From the NCBI GenBank assembly GCA_002007465.1, contig LNAC01000036.1, forward strand, positions 260,881-324,880: 64,000 nt of DNA, written 5' to 3'. Positions 45,228 to 57,300 of this stretch are shown one piece after another. The stretch's first letter is position 1; every line of letters begins with the position of its first letter. A model generated the notes under the pieces. That model searched no databases. It was given only the letters and a program-made list of their open reading frames with translations, and had not been told where the DNA came from. A program made the position numbers and the translations under genes. This DNA is from Ailurus styani (Eukaryota > Chordata > Mammalia > Carnivora > Ailuridae).

Positions 45228-45967
45228 GAGAATACAACATAAAGATTAAAATGTTTATATTATTAACTAACTCCTATGTGTCCTACTTCTTGTTAATGAA
45301 TAAACCAACATGATCATTGAGGATACAGACCTTCCAAATCTTCGTTGTCTACCATACTCAGTGTTGACTTAATTTTGGGCTGGCTGCCTTCATGGTTGCA
45401 AGAAGGATGATGCAGTACTAAATGTCACATCTAGACATGACAAATCCACGGGGAAGAAAACAGCATTGTCCAGGATAAAATTCTTTCTCAGTAAACTTTG
45501 GCATCTTTTTGAATGGGGGAGAATTATATCACAGGCATGTTACTAAACCAGTCATGGTTTAGTTTAGCAATGGAATATGAACATGGTAATTGATTTCAAC
45601 TAATAAAAGTTAACTTAAGAGAAAGGCTGGACTGCTTGGGGAAGGGAAGACACCGGAACAAAACTGAGATTTTATAACGAATGAGAAGGCACAGACAATC
45701 AGCATATTCTAGAATCAGTGATTCTTTTGACACTGACAAGACAGAGCAACTAATGACTTGTATGGGATATGGAAACCTAAGAAGCAGAGATAGAAGTATT
45801 TAATTTAGTCTCTTCATCCATTATGATATTATCCCCAGTATTTTTACTCTATATTTGACATGATGGTTTTAAGCAAGGGTTTGAAGGGTGGGATATGTGA
45901 TTACTACGTTGCCACTGTGGCCCATTAAACATTTGAAAAATCTATGCATGAGAATGTCATTCCTCAG
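45228..45967. other. Unassigned AT-rich sequence
   Basis: No family recognised. ACTAAACCAGTCATGGTTTAGT at about 45542-45563 is an almost perfect palindrome. Confidence 0.45.
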
Positions 45968-46141
45968 ACCACCTGGGTGGTTCAGCTGGTTCTCAGGGTT
46001 CTGGGATGGAGCCCCGCATCGGGCTCCCTGCTCAGCGGAAAGCTTGTTTCTCCCTCTCTGTCTACTGGTCTACTGCTCCTTCTGCTTGTGTGCTCTCTCT
46101 GTGTCAATAAACAGAATCTTAAAAAAATAAAAAATAAAAAA
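45968..46141 (+). mobile_element. Older Can-SINE with internal deletion
   Basis: CACCTGGGTGGTTCAGCTGG jumps straight to TTCTCAGGGTTCTGGGATGG, skipping about 35 bp that normally holds the GCTCAGGTCATGATC box. Flanks AATGTCATTCCTCAG and AATGTGATTCTTCTCAG look like a worn target duplication. Confidence 0.93.
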
Positions 46142-46159
46142 GGAAAGAAAATGTGATTC

Positions 46160-46839
46160 TTCTCAGGCCATGTGCATTGACTTCAATGCTTCGTGGTTTG
46201 CTGGGAAAAAACATAACAAATCCAAAGGTTGATCACTAAAATGAAAACCTTACTGGATTCAACAAAAATGGATACAGAACAGCCAAAATACAATATGTGG
46301 TTAACCACAGACCACACAGTCCCTTCTGCTTAGCTCTGTTAACATCTGGAATGCTTCTCCATCCCTGCTACTCAATTGGCTCTGGTCTAGTGGAGACTCA
46401 CTGCGAGGCTAGCACATTTTTGATGAGTTCACATAGAAATCAAGCTTCCCAAACCCATTACATGCCTATCCCTCTTTGTGGGAGAATGAAGTGTTGAGTT
46501 TTGTTATATGCACCTTGAACAATCAAAGTATGCCTTTGAGGACTAACTCTCAGTCTAACCATGGTGCTCAATCTCTTAGCCAGCAAGGAGGGAGATGGTA
46601 AAGTCAACTCTTAGCTGGACTTCTGAGACTGTCAAAAGGCAAATATAATTCAGATCTAGTTAACCTTTTTTGAATTGTGAATTTTAGGACCGCATGAAAT
46701 TCTTGCAGATAGATGATCTAATTGGAGAGATTTGTCCAATCTGAGTTATAGTTATAAAACAGTAATGAATTTAGCATGGGCAATGGACTTTTGATATCTG
46801 CGAATAGTGTTAAGAAATGGCTATGCTGATTTCAGAACT
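46160..46839. other. Unassigned sequence
   Basis: The 66-codon frame at 46297-46497 has no recognisable domain. No repeat identified. Confidence 0.4.
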
Positions 46840-46945
46840 TCAACATAGCAAGTAGAAAGTGCCAGATAAATTTGGGTTTAAATCCTGTTTTATTGATTAG
46901 TGGTTCTATGACTTGCAGATAGTATTAAATAACTTGTATGGTTGT
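46840..46945 (+). mobile_element. MIR SINE fragment
   Basis: AGTGCCAGATAAATTTGGGT, TTAAATCCTGTTTTATTGAT, TAGTGGTTCTATGACTTGCA. Confidence 0.6.
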
Positions 46946-47219
46946 ATGAAGATGATATATAATGCAAGAGTAGCTTTAATATAATGATAAGAGTACAAGT
47001 AGACTTAAACTTCAAAAAATTTGTGGATACAAACAGCAGGTATAATTTAGTGTGCTAATCTTGTCCTGACTGTCCTCCCAGCTACATATCTTGTGCTCTC
47101 CTGCTCTATTATGTGTTGCAGGTAGACTTACTCCTAAAGGCTGCACTTCTTCTCCTCTATCAGCTTGTCTCTGCCTGATTTCAGTCTTTGGAGAGCTTTA
47201 TTAGGAGATGTGAAAACAA

Positions 47220-47455
47220 GAGCAAATGAAAACCAAATGCAATATGGTATCCTTCTGTGGATCCTGGAACAGTAAAAGGGCATTAGTGGAGAATTGGTGA
47301 AATCCATATAAAGTTTGGAGATTGGTCAACAGTAGTGTACCACAGTTACATTTGTTGACTTATATTAGGGGGAACTTGCTGATGGTTATATGGGAAACTT
47401 CTGTACTATCTTTCAAAAAATTTTTTTAAATTATTCAAAAATAAAACATTTACCT
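47220..47455 (+). mobile_element. LINE-1 3' UTR, old
   Basis: GGATCCTGGAACAGTAAAAG, GGCATTAGTGGAGAATTGGT, GAAATCCATATAAAGTTTGG, TCAACAGTAGTGTACCACAG, TATGGGAAACTTCTGTACTA and the closing ATTCAAAAATAAAACATTT run in the order of an L1 3' UTR end. Confidence 0.85.
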
Positions 47456-47629
47456 GAAAATTTAGTAAATAAAAGGCAGGATGCTTATCTTATAACCCTC
47501 CCCTCCCACCACCTTTTACCAAGAAACTTCTTCATCAGTGGGGTATTTCTTCCATGGCTCCCGTGCCCAATGAATGACACACCTGTCTCCATTTTCCTCT
47601 GGAATATGTTAATACTGCCTCTAATTTTT

Positions 47630-47701
47630 CTCTTTCCTTCCTTCCTTCCTCCCTGCCTCCCTTCCTCTTTTTCTTGCTTTCTTTCTTTTTCTCTCTTCTT
47701 T

Positions 47702-47752
<51 letters not shown>

Positions 47753-47803
47753 CTTCCTTTCTTTCTTTTTCTCTTTCTTCCTTCCTTTTCCTTTTCCTTT
47801 TCA
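47630..47803. repeat. (TTTC)n/(TTCC)n polypyrimidine tract
   Basis: About 170 bp of TTCC, TTTC and TTTTCC units with a central clean (TTTC)n at about 47698-47750. Unlike 27610-27921 no SINE body adjoins it. It generates the false frames at 47390-47893 and 47535-47804. Confidence 0.95.
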
Positions 47804-48750
47804 ACTTGGGATGAACTTCAGAACCACAGTCTCGGTGACTTGGACTCTATTATTTCTGGGTTGATAGGGTTTGTAAAGATGGACTCATGGTAACCATAAA
47901 CCTTAAGATGATCATACACTAAATAGTAAATAATTTCTTTAGACTTCTAGAAAGCTCATTTTGAAGTAACCTGCATAGCCTCTTCCTATGAGCTTAATAT
48001 ATTCAATTTAAAATATAATAAGATGGTTTCTTAATGAGCATAGATTAAGAACCAGAAGAGTTAGTTATAGGATTTTATTATTCAAGGATATTTGATAAGA
48101 AAGCTTATATTCTTCTACATAGGGGAATATATCTGACACGAAGACACAATACGTCTATAGCCTTTTATGCAGACAGAGTAAACAACACCAAACAAGGCAG
48201 GGGGCAATTAAGAGGTGGTGCTCACTTCTTCATATGTGACTCTCTTCTCCTCCTCCTTTTTTTTATTAACCTTAGTGCCTGATGAACTTCTGTCTTATTG
48301 AAATATTTCATACATTCTAATTCATCCACTCATTTTATACCCACACTTTGCATTCTGTCTTTTTGCATATATTTGCGCTGATAATTGTACATCGCTCAAT
48401 CTATTTCCAACATCTTACTGGGCATCATACTTATTTGATGATGAGTTAATACTATTTTATTGTGTTATTCTATTGTTATTGTCGTCACCTGTTTATATTG
48501 TGTTTCTTCAAATAAAAATGCCATAAATCTGTTTAAAGAACTAAGGTGAATAGTCGAAATTGCTAGGTTCTCAGAGCTCAGGGATCAACATTCACCAGAC
48601 AAGTTCTAATTATTCATGTCATGGCCTTTTCCTATTCCTCTGGAGCCTACAAACAATTTCCAATGGCTGTCACACTAGCAACAGGGGAGAAGCACAGTGA
48701 TTCACCATCAGCACAGCTCCCTGCTGTCATGTCCTTACCCTAGCTAATGA
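47804..48750. other. Unassigned AT-rich sequence
   Basis: Nothing recognised over 950 bp; T-rich in 48250-48500. Confidence 0.4.
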
Positions 48751-48754
48751 GCAC

Positions 48755-48965
48755 CCAGTTGTGGAAAGAGCATAGGCTCAGAAATCAGATGTCCTAGTTT
48801 TTAAGGCATTAGAAGTGGGATCTAAAACAAATCACTTTGACCCCCAGTTTCTTCATCTGTGAAATGGGATGAGATTTTTTAATAGCTCTTAGTAAATTAA
48901 ATAGGGGTAATTTAAAACAAACACTACATAGTGCTTAAGATATGGTAGATATTCACTGCTCATTA
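48755..48965 (+). mobile_element. MIR SINE
   Basis: GTGGAAAGAGCATAGGCTCA, AACAAATCACTTTGACCCCC, AGTTTCTTCATCTGTGAAAT, GGGATGAGATTTTTTAATAG, and a 3' end around ATATGGTAGATATTCACTGC. Confidence 0.9.
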
Positions 48966-49244
48966 ATTTCTTTTAAATGTAGAAATAACTCAGTGTATTC
49001 CCAACCCCTTGTTCCAAAATCCAATAAGAGTATAGCAAATAAACATTTAAAAATAATCCTCAGAGAGTTTTATATAGCTGGTTCCTCTAAACATCCCACA
49101 ATTTCTTATCTTATCAACTTGTAACCATGTCTCTTAGGCTTCAAGGACCCTGATTCCTGTAGGAACTTAAATTCAACTTATATCTGCAAAATCCTTTGGT
49201 TTATTTATTGGTAGGAAAGGAAGTAGGCATGCATCAATATTATA

Positions 49245-49400
49245 ATGAAAAGAGATGTAGAGTCTGACCGATGTAGGTTTGAATCTTGCCCCTGCCAATT
49301 ATTATCTCAGTAGCTCGAGGATAAATTTGTTCATTTATAAAATTATAAGAATAATTAATACTTGACAGGTATTTATGAGTATGAAGGGAACATGGGAAGA
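49245..49400 (+). mobile_element. MIR SINE
   Basis: AGATGTAGAGTCTGACCGAT, GTAGGTTTGAATCTTGCCCC, TGCCAATTATTATCTCAGTA and GAATAATTAATACTTGACAG. Confidence 0.78.
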
Positions 49401-50295
49401 AATGAATGAAATCTTTGATACAGCAAGGTGTGGCCAAATGTGTTAATAGTAGACTCAATTGATGGTATTTATTTTTGTTATTATTGAAGCTATTTTCTTG
49501 GTTCTTCATTTTGCAGGGGGCACTTGCAATTATATGGTTGGACAGTGAGAGGTAACCTAGATACTCTGGATCTGACACTTCTCTCCTACACCAAAAGATC
49601 ATGACCAAAGTCATGATCTACCACCCCTTCCTCTTACAACTGGCATGTCTTTTCACTATACCATTCCCTTCTTAGCCATCCACACTGTCACTTTCCCTAG
49701 TTAGTAGACCATTAGTTCATAATTTCATGCCTAAGGAGGAAATGAATCTGCTATACTTCTACTATTTTTTATTTTTATTTTTTTATATTGTGGCTTTGCT
49801 TCCTTAACTCATGATTTCCACCAGTTTCCTAAACCTATAGTCTACTTCCTCTGCATTTAATTCCAGGCTTGGCTTGCAATTCCTACCACATGACTGCATG
49901 TAGTAAGAACCCATTGCAGGAAGCCAATCTGGACAATTTTGACATCCTACTTGGTCTAGTAACCTACTCTCCTATTCCTGCATGAAGAAATGAGTTTATG
50001 GTTTCAACCTGACTGCTTATAATACCATTTCTTTAAGGAACTGTCTTTCTTTCTTTCCTTATATTCCCAATTAAGCTATATATTCCTACATAGATCATAG
50101 GTCAGCCATAGTCTCTGTTATCAAGAAAATTTATATCATATAACTGGTTTGATGAGACCAAAGTTTGGAAAGTAAATTATATGGAGTTTCAGAGGCTAAG
50201 GTGCAGCTACATCATAATTCTTTCACTAATTCACTTATACTTTTTAACAAATATGCTTGAACACTTCCAATAAGATAATCCAAATAAATTCAGAG
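49401..50295. other. Unassigned sequence
   Basis: Apart from the palindrome at 49596-49619 nothing stands out. The minus-strand 124-codon frame (49240-49614) overlaps the MIR and is not a gene. Confidence 0.4.
49596..49619. repeat. Perfect 10-bp inverted repeat, 4-base loop
   Basis: AGATCATGAC, loop CAAA, GTCATGATCT. Perfect pairing of ten bases. A chance event is plausible in 64 kb, and there is no following T run. Confidence 0.9.
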
Positions 50296-50299
50296 AAGA

Positions 50300-50490
50300 A
50301 AGAACAAGACTTGGAATGTAGGAAACCTGGATTCATATCTCGCTTTGACCCTATGGAATAGACTTGAGCACCAGTCCCTTGGATTAAACAAGAGGAATTA
50401 GAGATACTGTATTTAACATGTTTCCCAACATCTGGTATACTTAATAAATATTGTCTCTCTTTATTTTTGTTGTTATTTTCTTGCTAAAAG
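50300..50490 (+). mobile_element. MIR SINE
   Basis: ACAAGACTTGGAATGTAGGA, AACCTGGATTCATATCTCGC, TTAAACAAGAGGAATTAGAG, CATCTGGTATACTTAATAAA and TTTTGTTGTTATTTTCTTGC. Confidence 0.82.
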
Positions 50491-51204
50491 GAGATAGATG
50501 GGTCATATTTAGTATAAATGAAAAGCTCTTCATTTTACCATTATTAAAATAAGATTAAAACACTATTCATTTTGTACTCTATAATTATTATAATTAATAC
50601 TTATCCCCTCTACATATTAACGAGGGACCATGGCTTCAGTGAACTTGAGTACAGATGTGTCAAGAGAGGTCTCTGCCCTCCCATTCAGCAGGTGTATATT
50701 TGTATGAAATGGGGTGATAAGGCTGGTAAATATTATTTCTGAGTGAAACTGTAGGCACTTTGAAAGGAAACTGGAGTTGAAATTTGGCAGATGAGTCACT
50801 TTTGAGACCTCTGTGTTGACAGAGGAAGGATCAGAGGGATGTAACAAGGAGGAAACCTAAGCACTTATTTCTCTCATCACCACAGAGAATTAGGATCATA
50901 GTAATAGTATAGAGATCCATGAAATAGTTGTCTTAGCTTTCAAAAGACTACATTTTTGGTAAAAACAATAAGAAAAACACAAAAACAAAAACACATGGAC
51001 AAGCAGAACTATTGAGTACTGAGGTCTCATCAGTCTGCTTACAGACTAAAATTTTTTAAATACCCAATCTAAGATGACACAGTCAATGTAATGACTTGAC
51101 AATCTGAAGAAATGTTAGATAATTAGATGCATTGTACCTACTTTTAGAAATTTCACTGTAATAGTACATACTGGTTTTCAATGTATGGAAGAGGAAACTA
51201 TCTG
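50491..51204. other. Unassigned sequence
   Basis: Minus-strand frame 50617-50847 has no recognisable domain. Nothing else seen. Confidence 0.4.
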
Positions 51205-51300
51205 TGGATGTTCCTATAGACTGTATCCCCCCAAAATTCAGCTGTTAAATCCTTATTCCATGTGTAACAGTATTTGGAGATGGGACCTCTAGTGGGAAGG
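51205..51300 (+). mobile_element. MLT1-type LTR fragment (ERVL-MaLR)
   Basis: TATAGACTGTATCCCCCCAA, AATTCAGCTGTTAAATCCTT, GTGTAACAGTATTTGGAGAT and GGGACCTCTAGTGGGAAGGA are the first ~95 bp of an MLT1 LTR; the remainder is lost. Confidence 0.8.
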
Positions 51301-52216
51301 AATACATATAATTTAAATACAAAGAAATGATGGGGAAAAAATGATGTACTCTGGCATATACCATTTTTCTATGGTAACTATTCTACAATTATATTTTTCT
51401 AATTTTTTTTTCTTTTCTGTAATAGGTAACTTAAACCACATCTCATGATATCCTCACCAAAGACATTGTTACTATACCAAATCCTAATCTATAAATTCTA
51501 CTTCCTTACTAAATGCTCATCTCATCTACCCAAATCCTAAACCATCCTATCTTCCTAATTACCATAAAAAAATCCAAATTTTTAATTCTATTTTTAACAG
51601 CCTAAATAATCTTGTACTTTTCTATATTATAAAATACACTGGATAATTAATAGTGATACTGATGACCTAACGAGGAGAGACTATTGTATTATCAATCCCA
51701 CTGTTTATAGGACTCTGACTTAAGAGATGTCAGTAGGATTTCAGGCACAAAGACAGAAACAACTCTAGGTCCTTCAGTTATGTACAGATAATTCAATTAT
51801 CTATTAGAAGATAGACAGATACTTGTGATATTAGTAATGGAAAGACTAGAAAACCCAACAGAGAGTACTGAGGGATCCCAGAGATTAGCAACAGGGGGAA
51901 GACATTACCACCTTCAGAGCGGAGTGTTCAACAGCGGGCGTAGGTATATCAGAGCCCACAATACAGTAATCTTAAAGGAGCCAGAGCCATGGCAGGGGTT
52001 TTTCAGTGTAAAGGGCAACCATGGAGGGCGGACCCATCTGGTGGGAATTGGATCCAGATGAGCCATGTAGCCCCTGTCAGAGGCAACACAGGAAACCAAA
52101 GGAGAGGTAAGAAGTAATATCACTTCTCTCTCCCCTCCAAACTTCTACCAACGTGTCTTACTGAATGAAGAACACTAAAAGCCAGGGAAAAGGGGATTCT
52201 GGAAAAAGTAGTTACT
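51301..52216. other. Unassigned sequence
   Basis: No repeat family recognised. 51890-52080 is locally GC-richer, with overlapping frames on both strands and no identifiable protein. Confidence 0.4.
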
Positions 52217-52333
52217 CTGAAAAGAGAACAGAGTAAGAGAAGGACAGGTAATACACTGAAAAGAGAACAGAGTAAGAGAAGGACAGGAAATACACTGAAA
52301 AGAGAACAGAGTAAGAGAAGGACAGGAAATACA
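52217..52333. repeat. 39-bp minisatellite, three copies
   Basis: Copies at 52217-52255, 52256-52294 and 52295-52333, each starting CTGAAAAGAGAACAGAGTAA. Copies 2 and 3 are identical and copy 1 differs at one base (GGTAATA against GGAAATA). A fourth, degraded copy starts at 52334. It explains the internal peptide repeats in the minus-strand frames 52120-52459. Confidence 0.97.
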
Positions 52334-53865
52334 TTGAAGAGTATGTGGATGGTTTGCTGGCACACTCCAACCCATCCTACAGAAGGGATGCACACTCACT
52401 AGTATAACAATTCCATCTGACTCTGACATTATCCTGTCAATGGCTTTCCCTTTACACATCTGTTAAATGTTTTGCATGGTCTTATCTCCCATTTGTTTCC
52501 ATTATGCAAATTATATTCCAACATTACTCACACACTTGCTTTTGTAATATTTTGCAACCATAATGTATGCTGTTTACATCCTCGGCTGGACAGGATTCTC
52601 AAGACGAAAGACTACTTAACTTGAAGTCTCATATCAAATAACTCATCCTCTATGTTCAGTCTATAAGTCAACACGGCCATCATGTAAAGACACAAGGGCA
52701 CTTGTAAAAAAAACCCGTCTTGCCGGTTGTCATCCTGTATGATCAATCTGTCCTACAGTGAAACTGACCACCCTCACAGGCAGCAGCTGCCAGTTTCAAC
52801 TGTGTATCTCTAGCAGTTAACAGTCTATGTGACATGTGTTAGAAACTCAGTACATGCATGGGGAAGGAAGGACTACATAATCAAGCCAAAAATGAATGAA
52901 CTGAAAGTCTACACAATACATTCTTTAAAATCTGATAACTTTCTTTTCTCCAACTCCAGGATACATTTTATAATTATAGTACAATGTATGAACTCTTCCT
53001 GATTCATATTATAAGAGGGAAAAAATGTAAGAGTGCATCATCGAGATATCAATAGAGTGATGAATGATTCCCTTAAAAGCAGGCTAATATGCTATATATT
53101 CATTCACCAGATAACTCTTGGCCTTTTGACTACAATGGGTTACTGAGTAGTAACTGAACACGGTGGCCATCATGGCAGTCATTTTCCCATGAAAAGCAAT
53201 ACTCCATGGAAAACTGGGTGGCGTATACTCATGTTTATGTCCCTACTTATTTATGCCAACATACCATGTAGAATCCTACTTTTTTATTAAATATTTCTAA
53301 AAAAATTTATGCTTAAGCAAACATTAGGAAGAAACTGAGTTGACATTTAAGTCAATCACCTCATTAGCAACCAGTTTTTATAATAGCATGATATTTATAG
53401 GAAAAGTACTTACAAGTTGTTAGATTCGACATCAAATTTAATTGTCTAGAGGTCTTTGCCATCTGATAAAACTTCCCCTCAGGTGACAAGTCACTGTTTT
53501 GCACTGGAAAATATCAAAGAAAATAATACTCATTGTTGGCTTGCATATGTGTTTCGTTGGCTTTTCTCCCCCGCTCTCCTTTCTCCTTTTGCCAGGCTAG
53601 CCTTTATAGAAAAAAGAAGAAAAAAATCCTGGTAACACTGAAAGCAAATTTCTTCATAAGAATAAATAACCTGAGATAGATTTTGAAAAGTTTCTAATTA
53701 AGATTCAGAAGCTTCACTTTAGTAAATGCTTAAAAATACTGCACACAGTGTGTTAATTGTTTCTCCTTGGTTTTCTAATATCACAAATGGAAATTCAAAT
53801 CCAGTATGTAATATGTCCATTAAACCACATTTAATTCCCATTATCTAAGTTATTTGGAAACAGGT
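52334..53865. other. Unassigned sequence, 1.5 kb
   Basis: No repeat or gene recognised; composition is even and without low-complexity tracts, apart from A-rich runs near 53610-53630. Confidence 0.4.
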
Positions 53866-53869
53866 GATG

Positions 53870-54225
53870 TTAGTCACATCAGGCCTCTATAACAAGAAGA
53901 CCACAGACTGGGCGGTTTGCAACATAAACTTATTTCTCACTGTTTGGGAGGCTGGAAGTTCACAGTCAAGACAATGGCAGATTCAGTGTCTGTGAGGGCT
54001 TTCTCATTGCGGGTCACCTTCCTTCTCTGTCCTCACAGGGCAGAAGGGGTGAGGGTGCTTTCTCGGACCTCTTTTATAAAGGCACAAACCTCATTCATTA
54101 AGGGTGCACCCTCATGAACTAATCATTTCCCAAAGGCCCCACCTCCTAACGACATCAACTTAGGGGTTAACATTTCAACATATAAACTTGGGGGAGGGGA
54201 ACGGATGCAGTCTACAGCAGAGAAC
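53870..54225 (-). mobile_element. MLT1-type LTR, antisense, nearly complete
   Basis: CAGGCCTCTATAACAAGAAG, ACCACAGACTGGGCGGTTTG, GGCAGATTCAGTGTCTGTGA, TTTTATAAAGGCACAAACCT, CACCCTCATGAACTAATCAT, TTCCCAAAGGCCCCACCTCC and ACATTTCAACATATAAACTT follow the reversed LTR end to end. On the minus strand a TATA-like box would lie near TTTATAAAAGAGG. No internal MaLR sequence adjoins, so it is a solo LTR. The 66-codon frame at 53917-54117 falls within it. Confidence 0.93.
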
Positions 54226-54615
54226 TTTACTTCCCTTCCACACCCCCCTTTTTACCAAACACAAAAAGAAATATTGGACAGAATGATAGCAATGTGAGGT
54301 CTCTTAAAGTTTGCTTTCTCTTGTCTAATCCTTTTGTTGCTTTTAGGATCAAAGGCATATTAAAAATATGAAACTGTATACAGGCACAAGGGAATAATTT
54401 GACTATCGACTAAAAAATGTTTGAATGTTATCTGAAGGAAGAATTGTCAGTGACGGAGAAGAGGTCATTAGCTTCCTGTTCTTTCTTTCTCCTGTCTCTT
54501 TCCTTTTATTATTTTTTTAAAATTTTACTTTTAATCAGTGAAGCATATGTTAGCAAGACCAATGACAACTTTTCACAGAGGTGGGAAGGAGAAATGCAGG
54601 AACTATAATATGGCT
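54226..54615. other. Unassigned AT-rich sequence
   Basis: C-run at 54243-54248 and T/A-rich stretch at 54505-54530. Nothing else seen. Confidence 0.4.
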
Positions 54616-54616
54616 N

Positions 54617-54667
<51 letters not shown>
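54617..54667. repeat. (TG)25 microsatellite next to an ambiguous base
   Basis: Uninterrupted TG repeat of about 51 bp, directly preceded by N at 54616. Its length is probably uncertain in the assembly and polymorphic in the species. Confidence 0.97.
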
Positions 54668-54675
<8 letters not shown>

Positions 54676-54884
54676 TGTCTTTAAGTGTGAAGCTCTGGCT
54701 AGAGGCCAGTCAGTTTCCCTTCGTGAGCAGCAGAGTAAGTCAACACCCCTTACTAGTTTCCTTACTGGGCTCTCCTACTCCGGGGCCCTATATACTCATG
54801 GGCTCTGGATATCAGACAACCAGGGACAGCATCTATGCACCTATGCCCCAGAGTCTGCTGCAATTATTCAAATTAGTCAATCTT
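54668..54884. other. Unassigned sequence between TG repeat and SINE
   Basis: Somewhat GC-richer; the plus-strand frames here start inside the TG repeat and end in the SINE tail, so they are not genes. Confidence 0.4.
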
Positions 54885-55066
54885 TTTTTTTTTTTTTGAG
54901 AGAGAGAGAGAAAGAGAGAGAGAGGGAGGATGAGAGGGGAGAGGTCAGAGGGAGAAACAGACTCCCCACTGAGCAGAGAGCCCCATGCGGGACTTGATCC
55001 TGGGACTCCAGGATCGTGACCTGAGCTGAAGGCAGTAACATAACCAACTGAGCCACCCAGACGCCC
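54885..55066 (-). mobile_element. Older Can-SINE, antisense
   Basis: Target duplication TCAAATTAGTCAATCTT (54868-54884) and TCAAATTAGCCAATCTT (55067-55083), 16 of 17 bases. Right end CAACTGAGCCACCCAGACGC. Confidence 0.96.
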
Positions 55067-55083
55067 TCAAATTAGCCAATCTT

Positions 55084-57055
55084 AAACCTGCTTGTCCTGC
55101 CTTGCCCTTCCTGCCCAAAGAAACCACAGTAAAGGTTTATCCACAGTTTATCTCTCTCCTTCTACCCCTTGACCAACCCCAGTCCTTCCTTTGAGGGGTA
55201 ATGCAGGGCACTCTGTATTCTCTCCAAGAAACTGCAAGCAAAACAGAACTGCAAAACTCTTTTTGGTTTCTCTCTCTTAATGTGTGTGGTCTTGTCATAC
55301 CTCACTCAAGGTAATACAGTTAAAACAGGAAACCAGAACTTTTGCTTATGTAAAAAGGCATTTTTTTACTGGGAAGAGGGGCACATCAAGTGAGCAGAAC
55401 TTGGTAAGTTTTTAAAACATCTAATTCTTTTGGGTCAAATTCCATGGTCCCCTAGCAATCGGCAGTTCAGTCCATTCATTTCCTTCAGTCACTCATTAAG
55501 TGAATATTTATTCAATGACCACCAAACACCAATCACAGTGCCTGGCACGTAAACGAGGAAGGAATGGCACCACAAGATGGTGGGCTCCATGATGACCCAG
55601 ACTCTACGTAATAGCTTAGCTGGTTAATAAAAGAGAGAATACGAAATTCATATGCAGGTTTTCTGGTCCATCGGGCAGTAAGGGTTTTCATTGTAAATCA
55701 AGGAACTAGAATTCTGGTAAATACATCCCTTTTTGAGTGAGAAATGACCCATCTCAATGTGCAGCCATCCAAAATATATTTCCTAAGTGACATAAGCTGA
55801 TTTTGGAGGAACGTAGGTATGAAGACAAAGAGAGAGAGAGAGAAATGAAGAGAAATGAAGCAATTTCTATTCTAATGGAGCATGAAGTATATGCTGTTTC
55901 CTATTCTTTGATGAGGAGGGTAAAAAGTGGAAACATACCACAGTGCTGAATGAGGCATGAACCAGACTTTTTTTTTTTTTCTGGAGTTGTGTGGGTAGGG
56001 CAATATTTACATTGCCCAAAATCCAAAGTTAAAATAATCCCTACCAAAATAATAGTTATCTTCTACAGATTATCATAAAGGAAATACAATGTCTGATGTA
56101 TAATTTTACCACCTGTGTATCGGATGCAAAAAAAAAAAAAGGCCAAATTATTTACTTGCTCAAATTTTTTTACAGAGTGGTAACAAATGTCCTTCACTTT
56201 GTGTTTACTGAATGATATGACCTAGTCTTCATCTTCAGATCACTAAAGTCCATCTAGGTCTAAAGGCAAAAAATAATGTGATTAAGGGCATAGTTTCTTT
56301 GGAAAGACCAAATTGAAGTAATAATTAAAACCCTATAACTTTAAACAGGATAACAAGCCTTGAAAAATATAGAGAATTATCTCCTGAGCTAGCAAGAAAT
56401 AATTCACCTAATTTGTTCCCTATTAAGTCTAACTAATTCTATTACTTAATAGCCTTAGGGGGATGGGGAGGGTTGTGAGCCGAGTTAGGAAGTATTATTT
56501 TGGATTTTTCTTTTGTAAACATTTTGTAGATTAAAGTAGTGCTTAAGGCAGTGGAGTACTAGGTGATTCAGACTCTTTCATTCAGATAAGTAGAAAAGTT
56601 GAATTTTAAAAAGTTTGAAGACATTAGAAGAATACCAGTCAGAAAAGTGAGGAGGTAAGGGATCAGCCTTCAAAAGTAGGAGAGACACCCGGCAGAGCAA
56701 GTCCTGCCTATGGTATGACATTTTCAGTGAGGCACTGATGATTCCAAATATCAGCGGAAGGCCAGAGCTGACCTGAGCTTCCAATGGTTTCAACGTGATT
56801 AGAGAGAAACAGAATTCTGGGCTTCTGAAGAAGAAGGGACCTGGTAGTCTCATCATGATTTCAATTAGAATCCTAAATCAGTACTAGGACAGTAAGGAAT
56901 GCAGTGCTTTTGGAAACACGTGAAAACCAGTTTTGAATCACCTAAAATATTAATTGGATGAAAATAGCATGGAATTACTAGAGCCCACAGTCCTGTTTCT
57001 AGCCATAAACAAACACCAATTCCCTCTAGGAAAAATTACTTTCATCCACAGCTGT
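55084..57055. other. Mostly unassigned sequence, 2 kb
   Basis: 55480-55560 (CACTCATTAAGTGAATATTT, CACAGTGCCTGGCACGTAAA) is a weak old L1M- or MIR-like trace. A short GA tract lies at about 55830-55842, a T12 run at 55969-55980 and an A13 run at 56129-56141. No gene recognised. Confidence 0.4.
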
Positions 57056-57059
57056 CAAG

Positions 57060-57300
57060 CTACTTCTATAAAATTAGCATACACAAGGTTCAAATTTAAA
57101 TTAGGCATACATGAGAAAAACAAATAATGTGACAGAATGTAAGAACCACTAAAAACGAACAACTAAAACTCAACAGAAACAGAAATTTAGGGGATAAAGA
57201 GAGATGTAACAGCAGATAAGACTTAGCTAAAGAGAAAATTAGTGAATTTAGAGGAAAGTTGGCAAAACTATGCAGAATGAGAGATACGACATACAGTTTT
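57060..57300 (+). mobile_element. LINE-1 ORF1 fragment (old)
   Basis: AAGACTTAGCTAAAGAGAAA, ATTAGTGAATTTAGAGGAAA and AACTATGCAGAATGAGAGAT resemble the ORF1 coiled-coil region of an old L1; edges uncertain. Confidence 0.5.

Noticed and set aside
47390..47893. 167-codon frame, plus strand
   Set aside because: Its first part is L1 3' UTR and its centre is a polypyrimidine tract.
52120..52459. Minus-strand frames with repeated peptide units
   Set aside because: The repeats come from the 39-bp minisatellite, whose length is a multiple of three; no other support for a gene.
54581..54997. 138-codon frame through the TG repeat
   Set aside because: Starts next to an ambiguous base, consists of Cys-Val repeats from (TG)n and ends in a SINE.
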